Assembly: GCA_027491915.1 (NCBI GenBank)
Contig: JAOZGC010000002.1
Coordinates: forward strand, 248,001 to 312,000
Direction of reading: 5' to 3'
Length of the DNA stretch: 64,000 bases
Origin: Thermoproteota archaeon
GTDB lineage: Archaea > Korarchaeota > Korarchaeia > Korarchaeales > Korarchaeaceae
In this document: in pieces, positions 14,814 to 22,593 of the stretch
Layout of the letters: each line of letters starts with the position of its first letter
Position numbering within the stretch: the stretch's first letter is position 1
Notes under the pieces: generated by a model
Database searches by the model: none
Seen by the model: only the letters and a program-made list of their open reading frames with translations
What the model was told of the DNA's origin: nothing
Translations under genes and position numbers: made by a program

Positions 14814-16205
14814 ATGTCGGAAGGAGGCCTCGACTTGGATTGGCTCCTCTCCTTCGCCTCCGACCTGGATCCGGAGTTCGTTGAGGTCAGGTACGGGTCT
14901 GAGGAGAGTTTCTCCCTGGCGCTCATGGACGGGACCGTCAGGGAGATGTCTAAGGGGATCTCCATGGGGGTCGGGGTGAGGGCCTTCTACCGTGGGGCTT
15001 GGGGCTTCTCCTCGACCCAGGACCTCTCCAGGGACTCCCTGAAGACGGCTGCCGTGGAGGCGGTGGATCTGGCCAAGAGGTCTTCCGCCTCCAGGAAGAC
15101 CAGGTTCAGCGTAGGGGGGAGACCCTTCTCCGGCGAGTGGCTCTCCCCAGTAGGCAGGGATCCCAGAGACGTGAGCCCAGAGGAGAAGGTCTCGCTGGTC
15201 AGAGAAGCCGAATCGGCCGCCAGATCCCTGGGGGAGAGAGTCAAGAACGTGAACGTTATGTACGCCGACTCCAGGGTTGTGGAGCTGACCCTGAACAGCC
15301 TGGGGACGGAGGTCCGACAGGAGATTTTCAGGACCAGGGCCGCCGTCCAGGTGTTCGCCCACGAGGCCGGCGTCACCGAGAGGGCCTACGAGTCGCTCGG
15401 CGGGGTGGGCGGGGTTGACCTTGTTTCGGACCTGCCCTCCTCGGGAGAGGAGGCCGCCAGGAGGGCGATCGACCTCCTTGGGGCAAAACCGGCCCCGGCC
15501 GGACCTTACCGCGCCGTGCTCGACGGCAAGCTCGCCGGCCTCTTCATACACGAGGCCTTCGGTCACGCGACGGAGGCAGACTCGGTCCTGGAGAGGATGA
15601 GCGTCCTGGAAGGGAGGGTCGGTACCAGCGTGGGCTCCCCGGAGGTCAACGTGCTGGACGATCCGACGATACCGGGGCTCTACGGATCCTACGCCTACGA
15701 CTCCGAGGGGACTCCGGCCAGGAGGAAGTACCTCGTCAGGGAGGGAGTCCTGGTCGGTTTCCTCCACAACCTCGAGACCTCGTCCAGGATGGGGGAGGAG
15801 CCGAGCGGCAACGGGCGCGCCCAGGGTTACGGTTCCCCTCCCCAGGTGAGGATGAGCAACACGTTCATAGAGGCCGGCGATTGGAGCCTGGAGGAGATGA
15901 TATCAGAGATGAGGGAGGGAATATACGCCAAGGGCGGTCTCTACGGTTACACCGAGCCGGCCAAGGGACAGTTCATGTTCAAGGCGGAGGAAGGGTGGTG
16001 GGTTGAGGGGGGAGAGCTGAGAGAGAGGCTAAGGGAGGTGGCCATAGCCGGAATGACCCTGGACGTCCTCCACGGAGTGGACGCGGTCGGGAGGGACCTT
16101 AGCCACGATCCGGGCATGTGCGGGAAGAACGGCCAGTGGGTCCCCGTCACGACCGGCGCCCCGCACATACGCGTGGAGAGGGTGGTCTTCGGGGGGTTGA
16201 GGTGA
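14814..16205 (+). CDS. tldD: TldD-type metalloprotease subunit
   Basis: TldD is the catalytic half of the TldD/TldE protease, which in bacteria trims peptides such as microcin B17 and acts on unfolded peptides; the archaeal substrate is unknown. The metal-binding motif H246-E-x-x-x-H251 (IHEAFGHATEAD) and a late conserved cysteine (GMCGKNGQWVPV, near 440) are present. Length of 463 residues is typical. ATG at 14814. tldE follows after one base, so the two make one operon, as usual for archaeal pairs. Confidence 0.92.
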   Translation: MSEGGLDLDWLLSFASDLDPEFVEVRYGSEESFSLALMDGTVREMSKGISMGVGVRAFYRGAWGFSSTQDLSRDSLKTAAVEAVDLAKRSSASRKTRFSVGGRPFSGEWLSPVGRDPRDVSPEEKVSLVREAESAARSLGERVKNVNVMYADSRVVELTLNSLGTEVRQEIFRTRAAVQVFAHEAGVTERAYESLGGVGGVDLVSDLPSSGEEAARRAIDLLGAKPAPAGPYRAVLDGKLAGLFIHEAFGHATEADSVLERMSVLEGRVGTSVGSPEVNVLDDPTIPGLYGSYAYDSEGTPARRKYLVREGVLVGFLHNLETSSRMGEEPSGNGRAQGYGSPPQVRMSNTFIEAGDWSLEEMISEMREGIYAKGGLYGYTEPAKGQFMFKAEEGWWVEGGELRERLREVAIAGMTLDVLHGVDAVGRDLSHDPGMCGKNGQWVPVTTGAPHIRVERVVFGGLR

Positions 16206-16206
16206 C

Positions 16207-17544
16207 ATGGACGCGGGGCTCCTTTCTCTGGGAGAGGAGATGGTGGGAAGGGCCCTGTCGGAGGGGGCAGATTCCGCCGAGGCCTTCCTCGTCCGCTCCA
16301 GGATCGTCAGCGTTGAGGTCAAGGGAGGGGAGATAAAGGCGGCATCGTCCAGAGTGAGGGAGGAGGTCGGAATAAGGGCCGTCTCCGGTGGGAAGCTGGG
16401 CTTCGCCCACGCGTCCGGCTCTTCCAACGCCCTCAGGATCGTCAAGGCCGCGATCGAGAACATGGCCGCAAGCCCGCCGGATCCGAACCTCAGGGGGCTG
16501 CCGGCGGGCCGGAGGCCCACGGACGTCGCCGGCCTCTACGACCCGAAGCTGGCCGACCTACCCGTCTCGGACGCTGTGGAGCTGATGACGTCGGCGGTCG
16601 AGTCCGCCTCGGTGGGACCCAAGATAAGGTCCATCTCCGGAGAGCTGTCGGCCTCCAGGATGGAGGTCGCAGTCGTCAACTCCGAGGGGGTCTCGGCCTC
16701 GGAGGAGAGGACCTCCTCCTACCTGGAGGTTTACGTCGCGGCCTCCGACGGGACCGAGTCCAGCACCGGATATGAGTTCAACGAGGGGAGGAGGCTGGAC
16801 GAGATAGATCCCGAGTGGGTCGGCTCGAAGTCGGCCGAGCTGGCCCTGGCCTCCCTCTCTCAGGTGCGGCCCGAGACCGGCGACTACCCAGTGGTGATCG
16901 ACCCGACCGCGGCTCCGATGTTCCTCGGCTTCATGGTCTCCTCCGCTGCCAACGCGGAGAACGTCCAGTACGGGCGGAGCTTCCTCTGCGGGAAGCTAGG
17001 CGAGAGGATAGGTAGGGAAGGATTGAGTTTGATCGACGACGGGACCTTGGAGGGGGGGCTGAAGAGCGCCGGCTTCGACGATGAGGGTGTCCCAACCAGG
17101 AGGACGGAGGTGATAAGGGACGGCGTCCTCTCAAGCTACATACACAATCACTACACGGCCTCCAAGGAGGGGATCGAGAGCACGGGGAACGCCGTCAGGT
17201 CCCCCAGCAGCCTGCCCCGGGTGGGATCCCACAACGTGATATTCGAGGCTTCCCAGAACTTGAGGTTCGGGGAAGACGAATTGTTGGATCTGGACCGGGG
17301 AATCTACCTCAAGTTCACGGGAGACGTTCCGAACCTGGCCAACGGGGAGTTCAGCGGGCTCATACAGCTGGGATTCCTCATAGAGAGGGGAGAGATAACC
17401 AGGGGCCTCAAGGAGGCCAACTTCGGTCTGTCCTTGCTGGACCTCTTGAGGAACGTGGACGCTGTCGGTCGAGAGCCCAGGAGCGTCATGGGAACGGTAT
17501 CCCCGAGTTTCAGGGTCAGGTCTGTTCGCGTGGCGGGCGGCTAG
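16207..17544 (+). CDS. tldE: TldE/PmbA-type protease subunit
   Basis: This is the non-catalytic partner of TldD: same fold but no HExxxH. It shows VRSRIVSVEVKGGEIKA early, VVIDPTAAPMFLGFMVSS near 220, SFLCGKLGERIG near 258, and the GIYLKFTGDVPN/NLANGEFSG end block near 360. Length 445 residues. Start ATG at 16207, one base after the tldD stop region. The heterodimer forms a closed chamber in the family. No peptide substrate gene is recognisable next to it. Confidence 0.9.
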   Translation: MDAGLLSLGEEMVGRALSEGADSAEAFLVRSRIVSVEVKGGEIKAASSRVREEVGIRAVSGGKLGFAHASGSSNALRIVKAAIENMAASPPDPNLRGLPAGRRPTDVAGLYDPKLADLPVSDAVELMTSAVESASVGPKIRSISGELSASRMEVAVVNSEGVSASEERTSSYLEVYVAASDGTESSTGYEFNEGRRLDEIDPEWVGSKSAELALASLSQVRPETGDYPVVIDPTAAPMFLGFMVSSAANAENVQYGRSFLCGKLGERIGREGLSLIDDGTLEGGLKSAGFDDEGVPTRRTEVIRDGVLSSYIHNHYTASKEGIESTGNAVRSPSSLPRVGSHNVIFEASQNLRFGEDELLDLDRGIYLKFTGDVPNLANGEFSGLIQLGFLIERGEITRGLKEANFGLSLLDLLRNVDAVGREPRSVMGTVSPSFRVRSVRVAGG

Positions 17545-17560
17545 CCGCCCGTGGTAACAA

Positions 17561-17571
17561 ATTTATAGGCG
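17561..17571 (+). promoter_or_regulatory. Promoter of the small winged-helix gene
   Basis: AATTTATAGG is centred about 21-24 bases before the ATG at 17587 (a second in-frame ATG lies at 17599). This suits a leaderless or very short-leader message. Confidence 0.45.
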
Positions 17572-17586
17572 GGCGCCGGATATAAC

Positions 17587-17820
17587 ATGTGTGATACCAT
17601 GCTCCTCGGTTCCCACTTCCGGATGCTGAGACAGGTCGCCGAGAGGGGAGAGCGGGGTATGCCAGCCAGCGAGCTGGTCCCGAAGAGGGAGTACAGGGAT
17701 TTCGTCATAGAATATCTATCCAAGGAGGGACTCATACAGGTCAGGCGCCAGGGGGCTGGCGGGAGGGTCTACATAACCGAGAAGGGGCTGAGGCTCCTGA
17801 GGGATCAGGACATGTCCTGA
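17587..17820 (+). CDS. Small winged-helix DNA-binding protein
   Basis: A 77-residue protein whose body (FRMLRQVAERG, then a helix ending REYRDFVIEYLSKEGLIQVRR, then a wing GGRVYITEKGLRLL) is the winged-helix layout of small archaeal regulators. It has no ligand domain. It starts at ATG 17587; 17599 is possible. Its last seven codons lie in a 24-base palindrome shared with the end of moaC, so both proteins end in RDQDMS. It could regulate the adjacent molybdopterin genes, but that is only position-based inference. Confidence 0.65.
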   Translation: MCDTMLLGSHFRMLRQVAERGERGMPASELVPKREYRDFVIEYLSKEGLIQVRRQGAGGRVYITEKGLRLLRDQDMS

Positions 17821-17824
17821 TCCC
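17801..17824. repeat. 24-base perfect palindrome at the convergent ends of the winged-helix gene and moaC
   Basis: GGGATCAGGACA followed by its exact complement TGTCCTGATCCC. The plus-strand gene stops at 17818-17820 and moaC stops at 17805-17807, so both stop codons lie inside and both proteins end RDQDMS. As RNA it would form a 10-bp stem with a CAUG loop on either transcript. There is no T-tract. It may act as a two-way 3' end or stabilising hairpin, or as a protein-binding site. Confidence 0.85.
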
Positions 17825-18266
17825 GGGCCTCCCCTCCTGCCCCCAGCTTGACCTTCTCCAGAACCCTTATCTCCTCTATCTCCGTGTGCGGGTACTGGCC
17901 GGCTTCGTCCTTCTCGTACTTCTTCAACATGTCCCACACGTTCAGGAGGGCGACCGCGACCCCGGTCAGGGCCTCCATCTCCACTCCAGTCTTGGCCACG
18001 GCGCTGACCTCAACCTCCGCCACGACCCCGTCTTCCTCCACCCTGAGGTCGACTGACACGTGGGTTATCGGGATCGGGTGGCAGAGGGGGACTATTTCTG
18101 GCGTCCTCTTCACGGCCAGTATGGCCGCGGTGCGGGCCACTGAGAAGACGTCTCCCTTCTCCACCCTCCCGGATCTCAACCTCTCGACGGACTCCGCCCC
18201 TAGCCTTATCTTGCCGACCGCCCGGGCGGACCTAAACACCTCCGGCTTGCCGCCGACGTCGACCAT
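17805..18266 (-). CDS. moaC: MoaC, cyclic pyranopterin monophosphate synthase
   Basis: MoaC turns the MoaA product into cyclic pyranopterin monophosphate, the first stable molybdopterin precursor. The ATG at 18266 gives the family start MVDVGGKPEVFRSARA; longer in-frame starts overlap moaA more deeply and are less likely. Further motifs are IVPLCHPIPITHVSV near 75 and KTGVEMEALTGVAVALLNVWDMLKK near 110. Length 153 residues. Reads after moaA with a 19-base gap, so moaA-moaC form an operon. The last codons are embedded in the 24-base palindrome. Confidence 0.94.
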   Translation of the reverse strand: MVDVGGKPEVFRSARAVGKIRLGAESVERLRSGRVEKGDVFSVARTAAILAVKRTPEIVPLCHPIPITHVSVDLRVEEDGVVAEVEVSAVAKTGVEMEALTGVAVALLNVWDMLKKYEKDEAGQYPHTEIEEIRVLEKVKLGAGGEARDQDMS

Positions 18267-18285
18267 CCTCACCTCTCCCAACCCC

Positions 18286-19230
18286 TCACACCTCCGCTGG
18301 CCCTCCAACGATCCACCCAAAATAGGGTATCCTCAGAGAGACGGCCCTGATGAAGGCCGCCGCCAGCACGTCGTCCGACGCCCCCTCTCTCATCATGGAT
18401 AGGAAGTCTACGTAGCCGTCGTCCCTGAAGAGGCACGGCTTGAACCTCCCGTCGTGGGTTATCCTGATCCTGGTGCAGTGAAAGCAGAAGTCGGAGTTTC
18501 CCATCGGACCCACCACCTCCACCCTCACCCCGCCCACGTCATACACAGGCCTGTTGTGCATCCCCTCCCTCCTGTAGATCAGCCTCCCCTGGAGATCCAA
18601 TTCCGAGGTTATATCCTCCAGGCCCACGCCGTACCTCCTGACCAAGTCGGAATTCGGGTCGGGATCCTCCAACTGAATCAACTGGACGATCGCACCCACT
18701 TTGCGGGCGAAATCTATCAGATCGTCTATTTCATCATCGTTTATACCTCTAAGGACGACCCTGTTTATCTTCACCTGTCTGAAGCCCGCCCTCGAGGCCT
18801 CCCTTATCCCCGCCAACACCCTGTCCAGGGCGTCCACCCCGGTGATTAGCCTGAACCTCTCCCTCCTGAGGGAGGGGAGAGACACATTTATCCTGTCCAG
18901 GCCGGCGTCCGCCAGCCTCCCAACCCTGCCGACGAGGAGGGATCCATTGGTCACCAGGCTCAGATCCCTCACAGAGTTGATCGACGCCACCTCTCGGATG
19001 ATCTCCTCAAGATCCGGCCTGAGGGTTGGTTCCCCCCCCGTGAACTTGACGGCCGACACCCCGAATCTGCCCATGACTTCGACGATCCTCCTGATCTCCC
19101 CGGGGGTCATAAGCCCCGGATCCCTTGGAGAGTACCCTTCCCTGTGGCAGTAGAAACACGAGAAGTTGCAGGCCGGCGTGAGGGAGATCCTGACGTTGGT
19201 CACCGCCCTGTCGAAGGCGTCCCTGAGCAT
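18286..19230 (-). CDS. moaA: MoaA, GTP 3',8-cyclase (radical SAM)
   Basis: MoaA converts GTP to 3',8-cyclo-GTP at the start of molybdopterin synthesis. The radical-SAM cluster motif is C21-x3-C25-x2-C28 (CNFSCFYC). The second, substrate-binding cluster is given by CFHC and RFKPCLF near residues 252-270. GGEPTLRPDL is the SAM-binding GGEP block. The extreme C-terminus lacks the usual GG but ends VGGPAEV. Length 314 residues, normal for archaea. ATG at 19230 lies 34 bases from the start-proximal edge of a perfect 24-base palindrome in its promoter. Confidence 0.94.
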   Translation of the reverse strand: MLRDAFDRAVTNVRISLTPACNFSCFYCHREGYSPRDPGLMTPGEIRRIVEVMGRFGVSAVKFTGGEPTLRPDLEEIIREVASINSVRDLSLVTNGSLLVGRVGRLADAGLDRINVSLPSLRRERFRLITGVDALDRVLAGIREASRAGFRQVKINRVVLRGINDDEIDDLIDFARKVGAIVQLIQLEDPDPNSDLVRRYGVGLEDITSELDLQGRLIYRREGMHNRPVYDVGGVRVEVVGPMGNSDFCFHCTRIRITHDGRFKPCLFRDDGYVDFLSMMREGASDDVLAAAFIRAVSLRIPYFGWIVGGPAEV

Positions 19231-19264
19231 CTTCGACCCTCCGTCCTCCGCCGCCGTCTAGAGC

Positions 19265-19301
19265 CGATATACTCAATTGAGTATATCGATTTGATATAAA
19301 G
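19265..19301 (-). promoter_or_regulatory. moaA promoter with 24-base palindromic operator candidate
   Basis: CGATATACTCAA and its exact complement TTGAGTATATCG span 19265-19288, a perfect palindrome. On the minus strand a TATA-like box (TCTTTATATC, about 19292-19301) lies just upstream, so the palindrome covers the likely transcription start. Half-sites CGATATA/TATATCG resemble ModE-type operators in character, but the protein that binds is not known. A ModE-type DNA-binding protein is encoded at 53289-53669. Confidence 0.65.
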
Positions 19302-19346
19302 AATTGCCGCCCGACCGGGCCTGCCCCCTGCCCTCCACCCACCTAC

Positions 19347-20045
19347 CTACTCCGCTCCCTTCCCCTCCTCAACCTCCCCGGAAACCCATCTCCCCTCGCC
19401 GGAGGGGGAGATCTCCTTCTTCCATATGGGCACCCTTTCCTTTATCCTGTCTACGATCCACCTCAGGGCATCGAAGGCCTCTCCCCTGTGTTCCGAGGCC
19501 ACCCCGACTATCATGACCTCATCGCCGGGTCTCAGGATCCCTACCCTGTGGTGGGCCTCAGCGGCCATCAGCCCCCACCTCTCCTCGGCCTCGGAGACTA
19601 TATCCTCCATCTCACGCACCGCCATCTCACCGTAGGACTCGTATAACATCTCTCTAACTTGAAAATCGCCGGAGTGCTCCCTGACCCTACCGACAAACAG
19701 CGCTATAGCCCCTACATCCCTGGACGAGGATCCCAGGCTGATCGCGACGTCTTCCAGGCGAGGGATTTCCTCCCCGACGCTCACCCTGCCCCCACCGGCC
19801 ACGGGCGGGAAGAAGGCCACCTCGTCGCCGTCGGTCAGCTCCTCTTCCCAGCCGCAGAATCTCCCGTTTCTGGCGGCCAAGATCCTAATTTTTCCGGCAG
19901 AAGAGATCTCTTTGAGATTAGGATGCCTGTCGGCGAGAGCCGAGAACAGATCGCCGACCGTCGCCCCCTCCCCTATCTCCAGGACCTCCTCTCCCACGCC
20001 AGAGAGCTCCCTCACCGTGGCGAACATCCTGACTGTAACCCTCAA
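19347..20045 (-). CDS. MoaD-MoaE fusion, molybdopterin synthase
   Basis: Both subunits of molybdopterin synthase lie in one chain. Residues 1-86 are a MoaD ubiquitin-like sulfur carrier (VTVRMFATVRELSG at the start, EVAFFPPVAGG at 75-85). About 95-232 are MoaE: DVGAIALFVGRVRE, LYESYGEMA, HRVGILRPGDEVMIVGVASEHR and the catalytic lysines in KERVPIWKKEI. For sulfur transfer the MoaD Gly-Gly must be a free C-terminus, so the chain should be cut after G85 or G86, as known for mycobacterial MoaX. TTG at 20045 gives the family N-terminus; ATG at 20027 would remove its first strand. Divergent from the ATL/EndoV gene. Confidence 0.88.
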   Translation of the reverse strand: MRVTVRMFATVRELSGVGEEVLEIGEGATVGDLFSALADRHPNLKEISSAGKIRILAARNGRFCGWEEELTDGDEVAFFPPVAGGGRVSVGEEIPRLEDVAISLGSSSRDVGAIALFVGRVREHSGDFQVREMLYESYGEMAVREMEDIVSEAEERWGLMAAEAHHRVGILRPGDEVMIVGVASEHRGEAFDALRWIVDRIKERVPIWKKEISPSGEGRWVSGEVEEGKGAE

Positions 20046-20080
20046 TTCTGGGCCCGGTTCACCCGGGACGGGTGGGCCCC

Positions 20081-20088
20081 TAATAAGG
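20081..20088. promoter_or_regulatory. Promoter element shared by moaDE and the ATL/EndoV gene
   Basis: TAATAAGG lies 25 bases before the GTG at 20109 on the plus strand and about 39 bases before the TTG at 20045 on the minus strand. It is the only AT-rich stretch in a GC-rich intergenic segment, so it probably serves both directions. Confidence 0.4.
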
Positions 20089-20108
20089 TGCCGCGGCCCC
20101 GCGCGGCG

Positions 20109-21062
20109 GTGTCCGCGACGCGCCTGAGGCCCATGGAGTCCGAGATAATTAGGGCCGTGGAGTCCATTCCCAGGGGGAGGGTCACCACCTACAGGGAGAT
20201 AGCCGCGGCCCTTGGGGATCCGAGGGCATCCAGGGCGGTGGCCGAGATCGTCAGGAGGCTGGGCCCAGCCCTGGGGATCCCCTGGCACAGGGTCGTCGGG
20301 AGGGACGGCCGGGTGGCCGACCGGCGGGCGGCCGTCGAGCTGTCCGGTGAGGGGGTCCCGGTCGAGGGGGGTTTCGTCCCCCTATCTGACAGGGTGATCG
20401 GCGCGGACGAGTTGGGGGTGATCCCCATCCTGTCTCGGATGAGGAGGGTCCAAGAGAGGATGGCCGAGGAGATATCTCTTGAGGACGGTTTCTCCGAGGT
20501 AGATCTGGCGGCGGGGGTGGACGTGTCCTACGCCTGGGTAGAAGACGGCGGGGTTCCTAGGGAGGTCGCCAGGGCGGCCTGCGTCGTGTTAAACAGGGAG
20601 ATGAGGGTCGTGGACGGCGGGACCCTGGAGGGGGAGCCCCCCATGCCCTACGTGCCGACCTACCTCGGGTTCCGGGAGGTGCCTCTCCTGGCCCCCCTGG
20701 CCAGGAAATTCGACTTCGACGTGCTCATAGCGGACGGCCACGGCCTGGCCCATCCCCGCATGATGGGTGAGGCGTCCCACCTGGGGCTCGTCCTGGGGAG
20801 GCCAACCCTTGGGGCCGCCAAGCGCAGGCTCGTGGGGTGGGTGAGGGGCGACGAGCTGGTCTACCTCGGCAGGGTCGTCGGGTGGGTCCTGCTCCCGCCC
20901 GGCGGGAAGAGGCCGATATACGCATCCCCCGGACACCTAATCTCCATGGAATCCACCCGAGAGGTGGTATACTCCTTCAGGGGGAGGCACAGGATACCGG
21001 AGCCCGTGAGGCTGGCACACAGGCTGTCCAGGTTCGGTCCATCCGGCCGCCGGAGCTCTTAG
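20109..21062 (+). CDS. Alkyltransferase-like (ATL) domain fused to endonuclease V
   Basis: A two-domain DNA repair protein. Residues 9-90 are the DNA-binding half of O6-alkylguanine methyltransferase (IPRGRVTTYREIAAALG, then PWHRVVGRDG), but the methyl-accepting cysteine of PCHR is W59. That makes it an ATL, a family that flips and flags alkylated guanine without repairing it. Residues 105-317 are endonuclease V: VDVSYA (D138), MPYVPTYLGFRE (PYxP wedge and E190), IADGHGLAHPR (D209). EndoV cuts near deoxyinosine. Start could be GTG 20109 (25 bases from the promoter box, leaderless) or ATG 20133 with a GAGG site. AGT-EndoV fusions are known from Ferroplasma. Confidence 0.87.
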   Translation: MSATRLRPMESEIIRAVESIPRGRVTTYREIAAALGDPRASRAVAEIVRRLGPALGIPWHRVVGRDGRVADRRAAVELSGEGVPVEGGFVPLSDRVIGADELGVIPILSRMRRVQERMAEEISLEDGFSEVDLAAGVDVSYAWVEDGGVPREVARAACVVLNREMRVVDGGTLEGEPPMPYVPTYLGFREVPLLAPLARKFDFDVLIADGHGLAHPRMMGEASHLGLVLGRPTLGAAKRRLVGWVRGDELVYLGRVVGWVLLPPGGKRPIYASPGHLISMESTREVVYSFRGRHRIPEPVRLAHRLSRFGPSGRRSS

Positions 21063-21110
21063 ACCTTCCCTCTGATGCACGCCTGTAGACGGCTTCACCC
21101 CTCCCGCGCT

Positions 21111-21119
21111 TGATTTTTA
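21111..21119 (+). promoter_or_regulatory. Promoter of the FAD/Fe-S dehydrogenase operon
   Basis: TGATTTTTACG about 40 bases before the TTG at 21154 is the only AT-rich box upstream. It would give a leader of roughly 12 bases. Confidence 0.4.
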
Positions 21120-21153
21120 CGGTTGGCGGCCCGGACCGATCGGGTGCCCGCCC

Positions 21154-22593
21154 TTGGCCAGGAGGATCTGGGATCACCCGATACTGGACTTCGAGAGGGG
21201 GGAGCCGCTGAAGCTCATTTTCGAGGGTAGGGAGATAACCGCCTATCCGGGGGAGAGCGTCGCGGCCGCCCTAGTCGCCGAGGGGGTGGACATCCTCGGC
21301 TGGAGCAAGTTGAGAGGGAGGCCGAGGGGGTTCTTCTGCGGGATAGGGAAGTGCTCGTCCTGCCTGATGGTGGTGGACGGCATTCCCAACACCAGAACGT
21401 GCGTGACGCCCGTTTCTCCGGGCATGAGGGTCTCCAGGCAGAGGGGACCCCCTCCCATCCCGGACGTGGTTCCGGAGTTCGACCTCGAGAGGGAGGAGGT
21501 CGACCTGGCCATACTCGGGGGCGGACCGGCCGGGCTGTCGGCCGCGATCGCGGCTGCGGACCTGGGCGCCTCCGTCCTGTTGGTGGACGAGAACTTCAGG
21601 CCCGGGGGTCAGCTGATAAAGCAAACCCACAAGTTCTTCGGATCCAGGGAGAACTACGCCGGGGTCAGGGGAATAGAGATAGCCAGGAGGCTCCTCTCGG
21701 AGGTGGGCGGGCTGGGGGCCAGGTGGGTGCTCCGGTCCAGCGCGGTGGCCGATTACCCCACCGGATCCGGGCACAGAATAGTGGTCAGGCGTCCCGGAGG
21801 GGCTACGCTGGTGGACGCGCGGGCCGTGATAGTCGGGACGGGCGCCTCGGAGAACATGCTCGCCTTCCCGAACAACGACCTCCCCGGGGTGTACGGGGCC
21901 GGAGGATTGCAGACCCTGATGAACGTGTTCGGCGTTCTCCCGGGAGAGAGGGCCCTGGTCATCGGCGCCGGCAACGTCGGCCTCATAGTGGCCTACCAGC
22001 TCCTGCAGGCCGGGGCCCGGGTGGAGGCAGTCGTGGAGATAATGCCGAGGATAGGCGGGTACTTCGTCCACGCGGCCAAGATCAGGAGGATGGGGGTCCC
22101 CATACTGCTGAGGCACACCATCTCCAGGGTGCTCGGCAGGGAAAGGGTTGAGGGGGCCGAGGTGGTGGCCGTGGACGATTCTTGGCGGGCGGTGGAGGGG
22201 TCAGAGAGGACGTTCGACGTTGACATGGTGGTGTTGGCCGTCGGCCTCACCCCCTCCGTCAGGATACCGGCCCAGGCCGGCGCCGATATGATCTACGTCC
22301 CCCAACTCGGGGGGCACGTGCCCGTCCACACACCCAGACTCCTGACCACCCTGGATGGGATGTACGTGGCGGGCGACTCGTCGGGCATAGAGGAGGCGAC
22401 GACGGCCATGCTGGAGGGGAGGATCGCTGGGGCCGCGGCGGCCTCCGATCTGGGATACGCCCCGGATCGGGCGGAGAGGGTGATATCCGAGGCCCAGAGA
22501 CAACTGGAATCGTTTAGATCTGGTCCGTTCAGCTCCAGGGTTTTGGAGGGGAAGGAGATGGTCTGGGAGAAGGCCCGGGAGGTGATAGGATGA
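21154..22593 (+). CDS. Dye-linked proline dehydrogenase-type alpha subunit (FAD, 2Fe-2S)
   Basis: A 479-residue flavoprotein like PdhA of Thermococcales proline dehydrogenase, HcnB and the alpha chain of heterotetrameric sarcosine oxidase. Residues 20-95 are a ferredoxin-like domain with C62, C67, C70 and C83. The first dinucleotide site is LGGGPAGLSAA (121-131), and the second, VIGAGNVGLIVAY, lies near 270. A GDSSGIEEATTAMLEGRIAG block near 405 is the FAD-site end motif. In the family this subunit passes electrons (and may oxidise NADH) while the beta subunit oxidises the amino acid. TTG start. It overlaps the next gene by 4 bases and leads a four-gene operon. Confidence 0.85.
   Translation: MARRIWDHPILDFERGEPLKLIFEGREITAYPGESVAAALVAEGVDILGWSKLRGRPRGFFCGIGKCSSCLMVVDGIPNTRTCVTPVSPGMRVSRQRGPPPIPDVVPEFDLEREEVDLAILGGGPAGLSAAIAAADLGASVLLVDENFRPGGQLIKQTHKFFGSRENYAGVRGIEIARRLLSEVGGLGARWVLRSSAVADYPTGSGHRIVVRRPGGATLVDARAVIVGTGASENMLAFPNNDLPGVYGAGGLQTLMNVFGVLPGERALVIGAGNVGLIVAYQLLQAGARVEAVVEIMPRIGGYFVHAAKIRRMGVPILLRHTISRVLGRERVEGAEVVAVDDSWRAVEGSERTFDVDMVVLAVGLTPSVRIPAQAGADMIYVPQLGGHVPVHTPRLLTTLDGMYVAGDSSGIEEATTAMLEGRIAGAAAASDLGYAPDRAERVISEAQRQLESFRSGPFSSRVLEGKEMVWEKAREVIG

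Noticed and set aside
19659-20108. A long N-terminal extension of the ATL/EndoV frame
   Set aside because: It runs antisense to moaDE, and the promoter box at 20081 lies inside it; the domain starts after 20109.
20046-20288. A longer N-terminus for the MoaD-MoaE protein up to 20288
   Set aside because: This part is antisense to the ATL/EndoV gene and is Pro/Gly/Arg-rich; MoaD begins right after TTG 20045.
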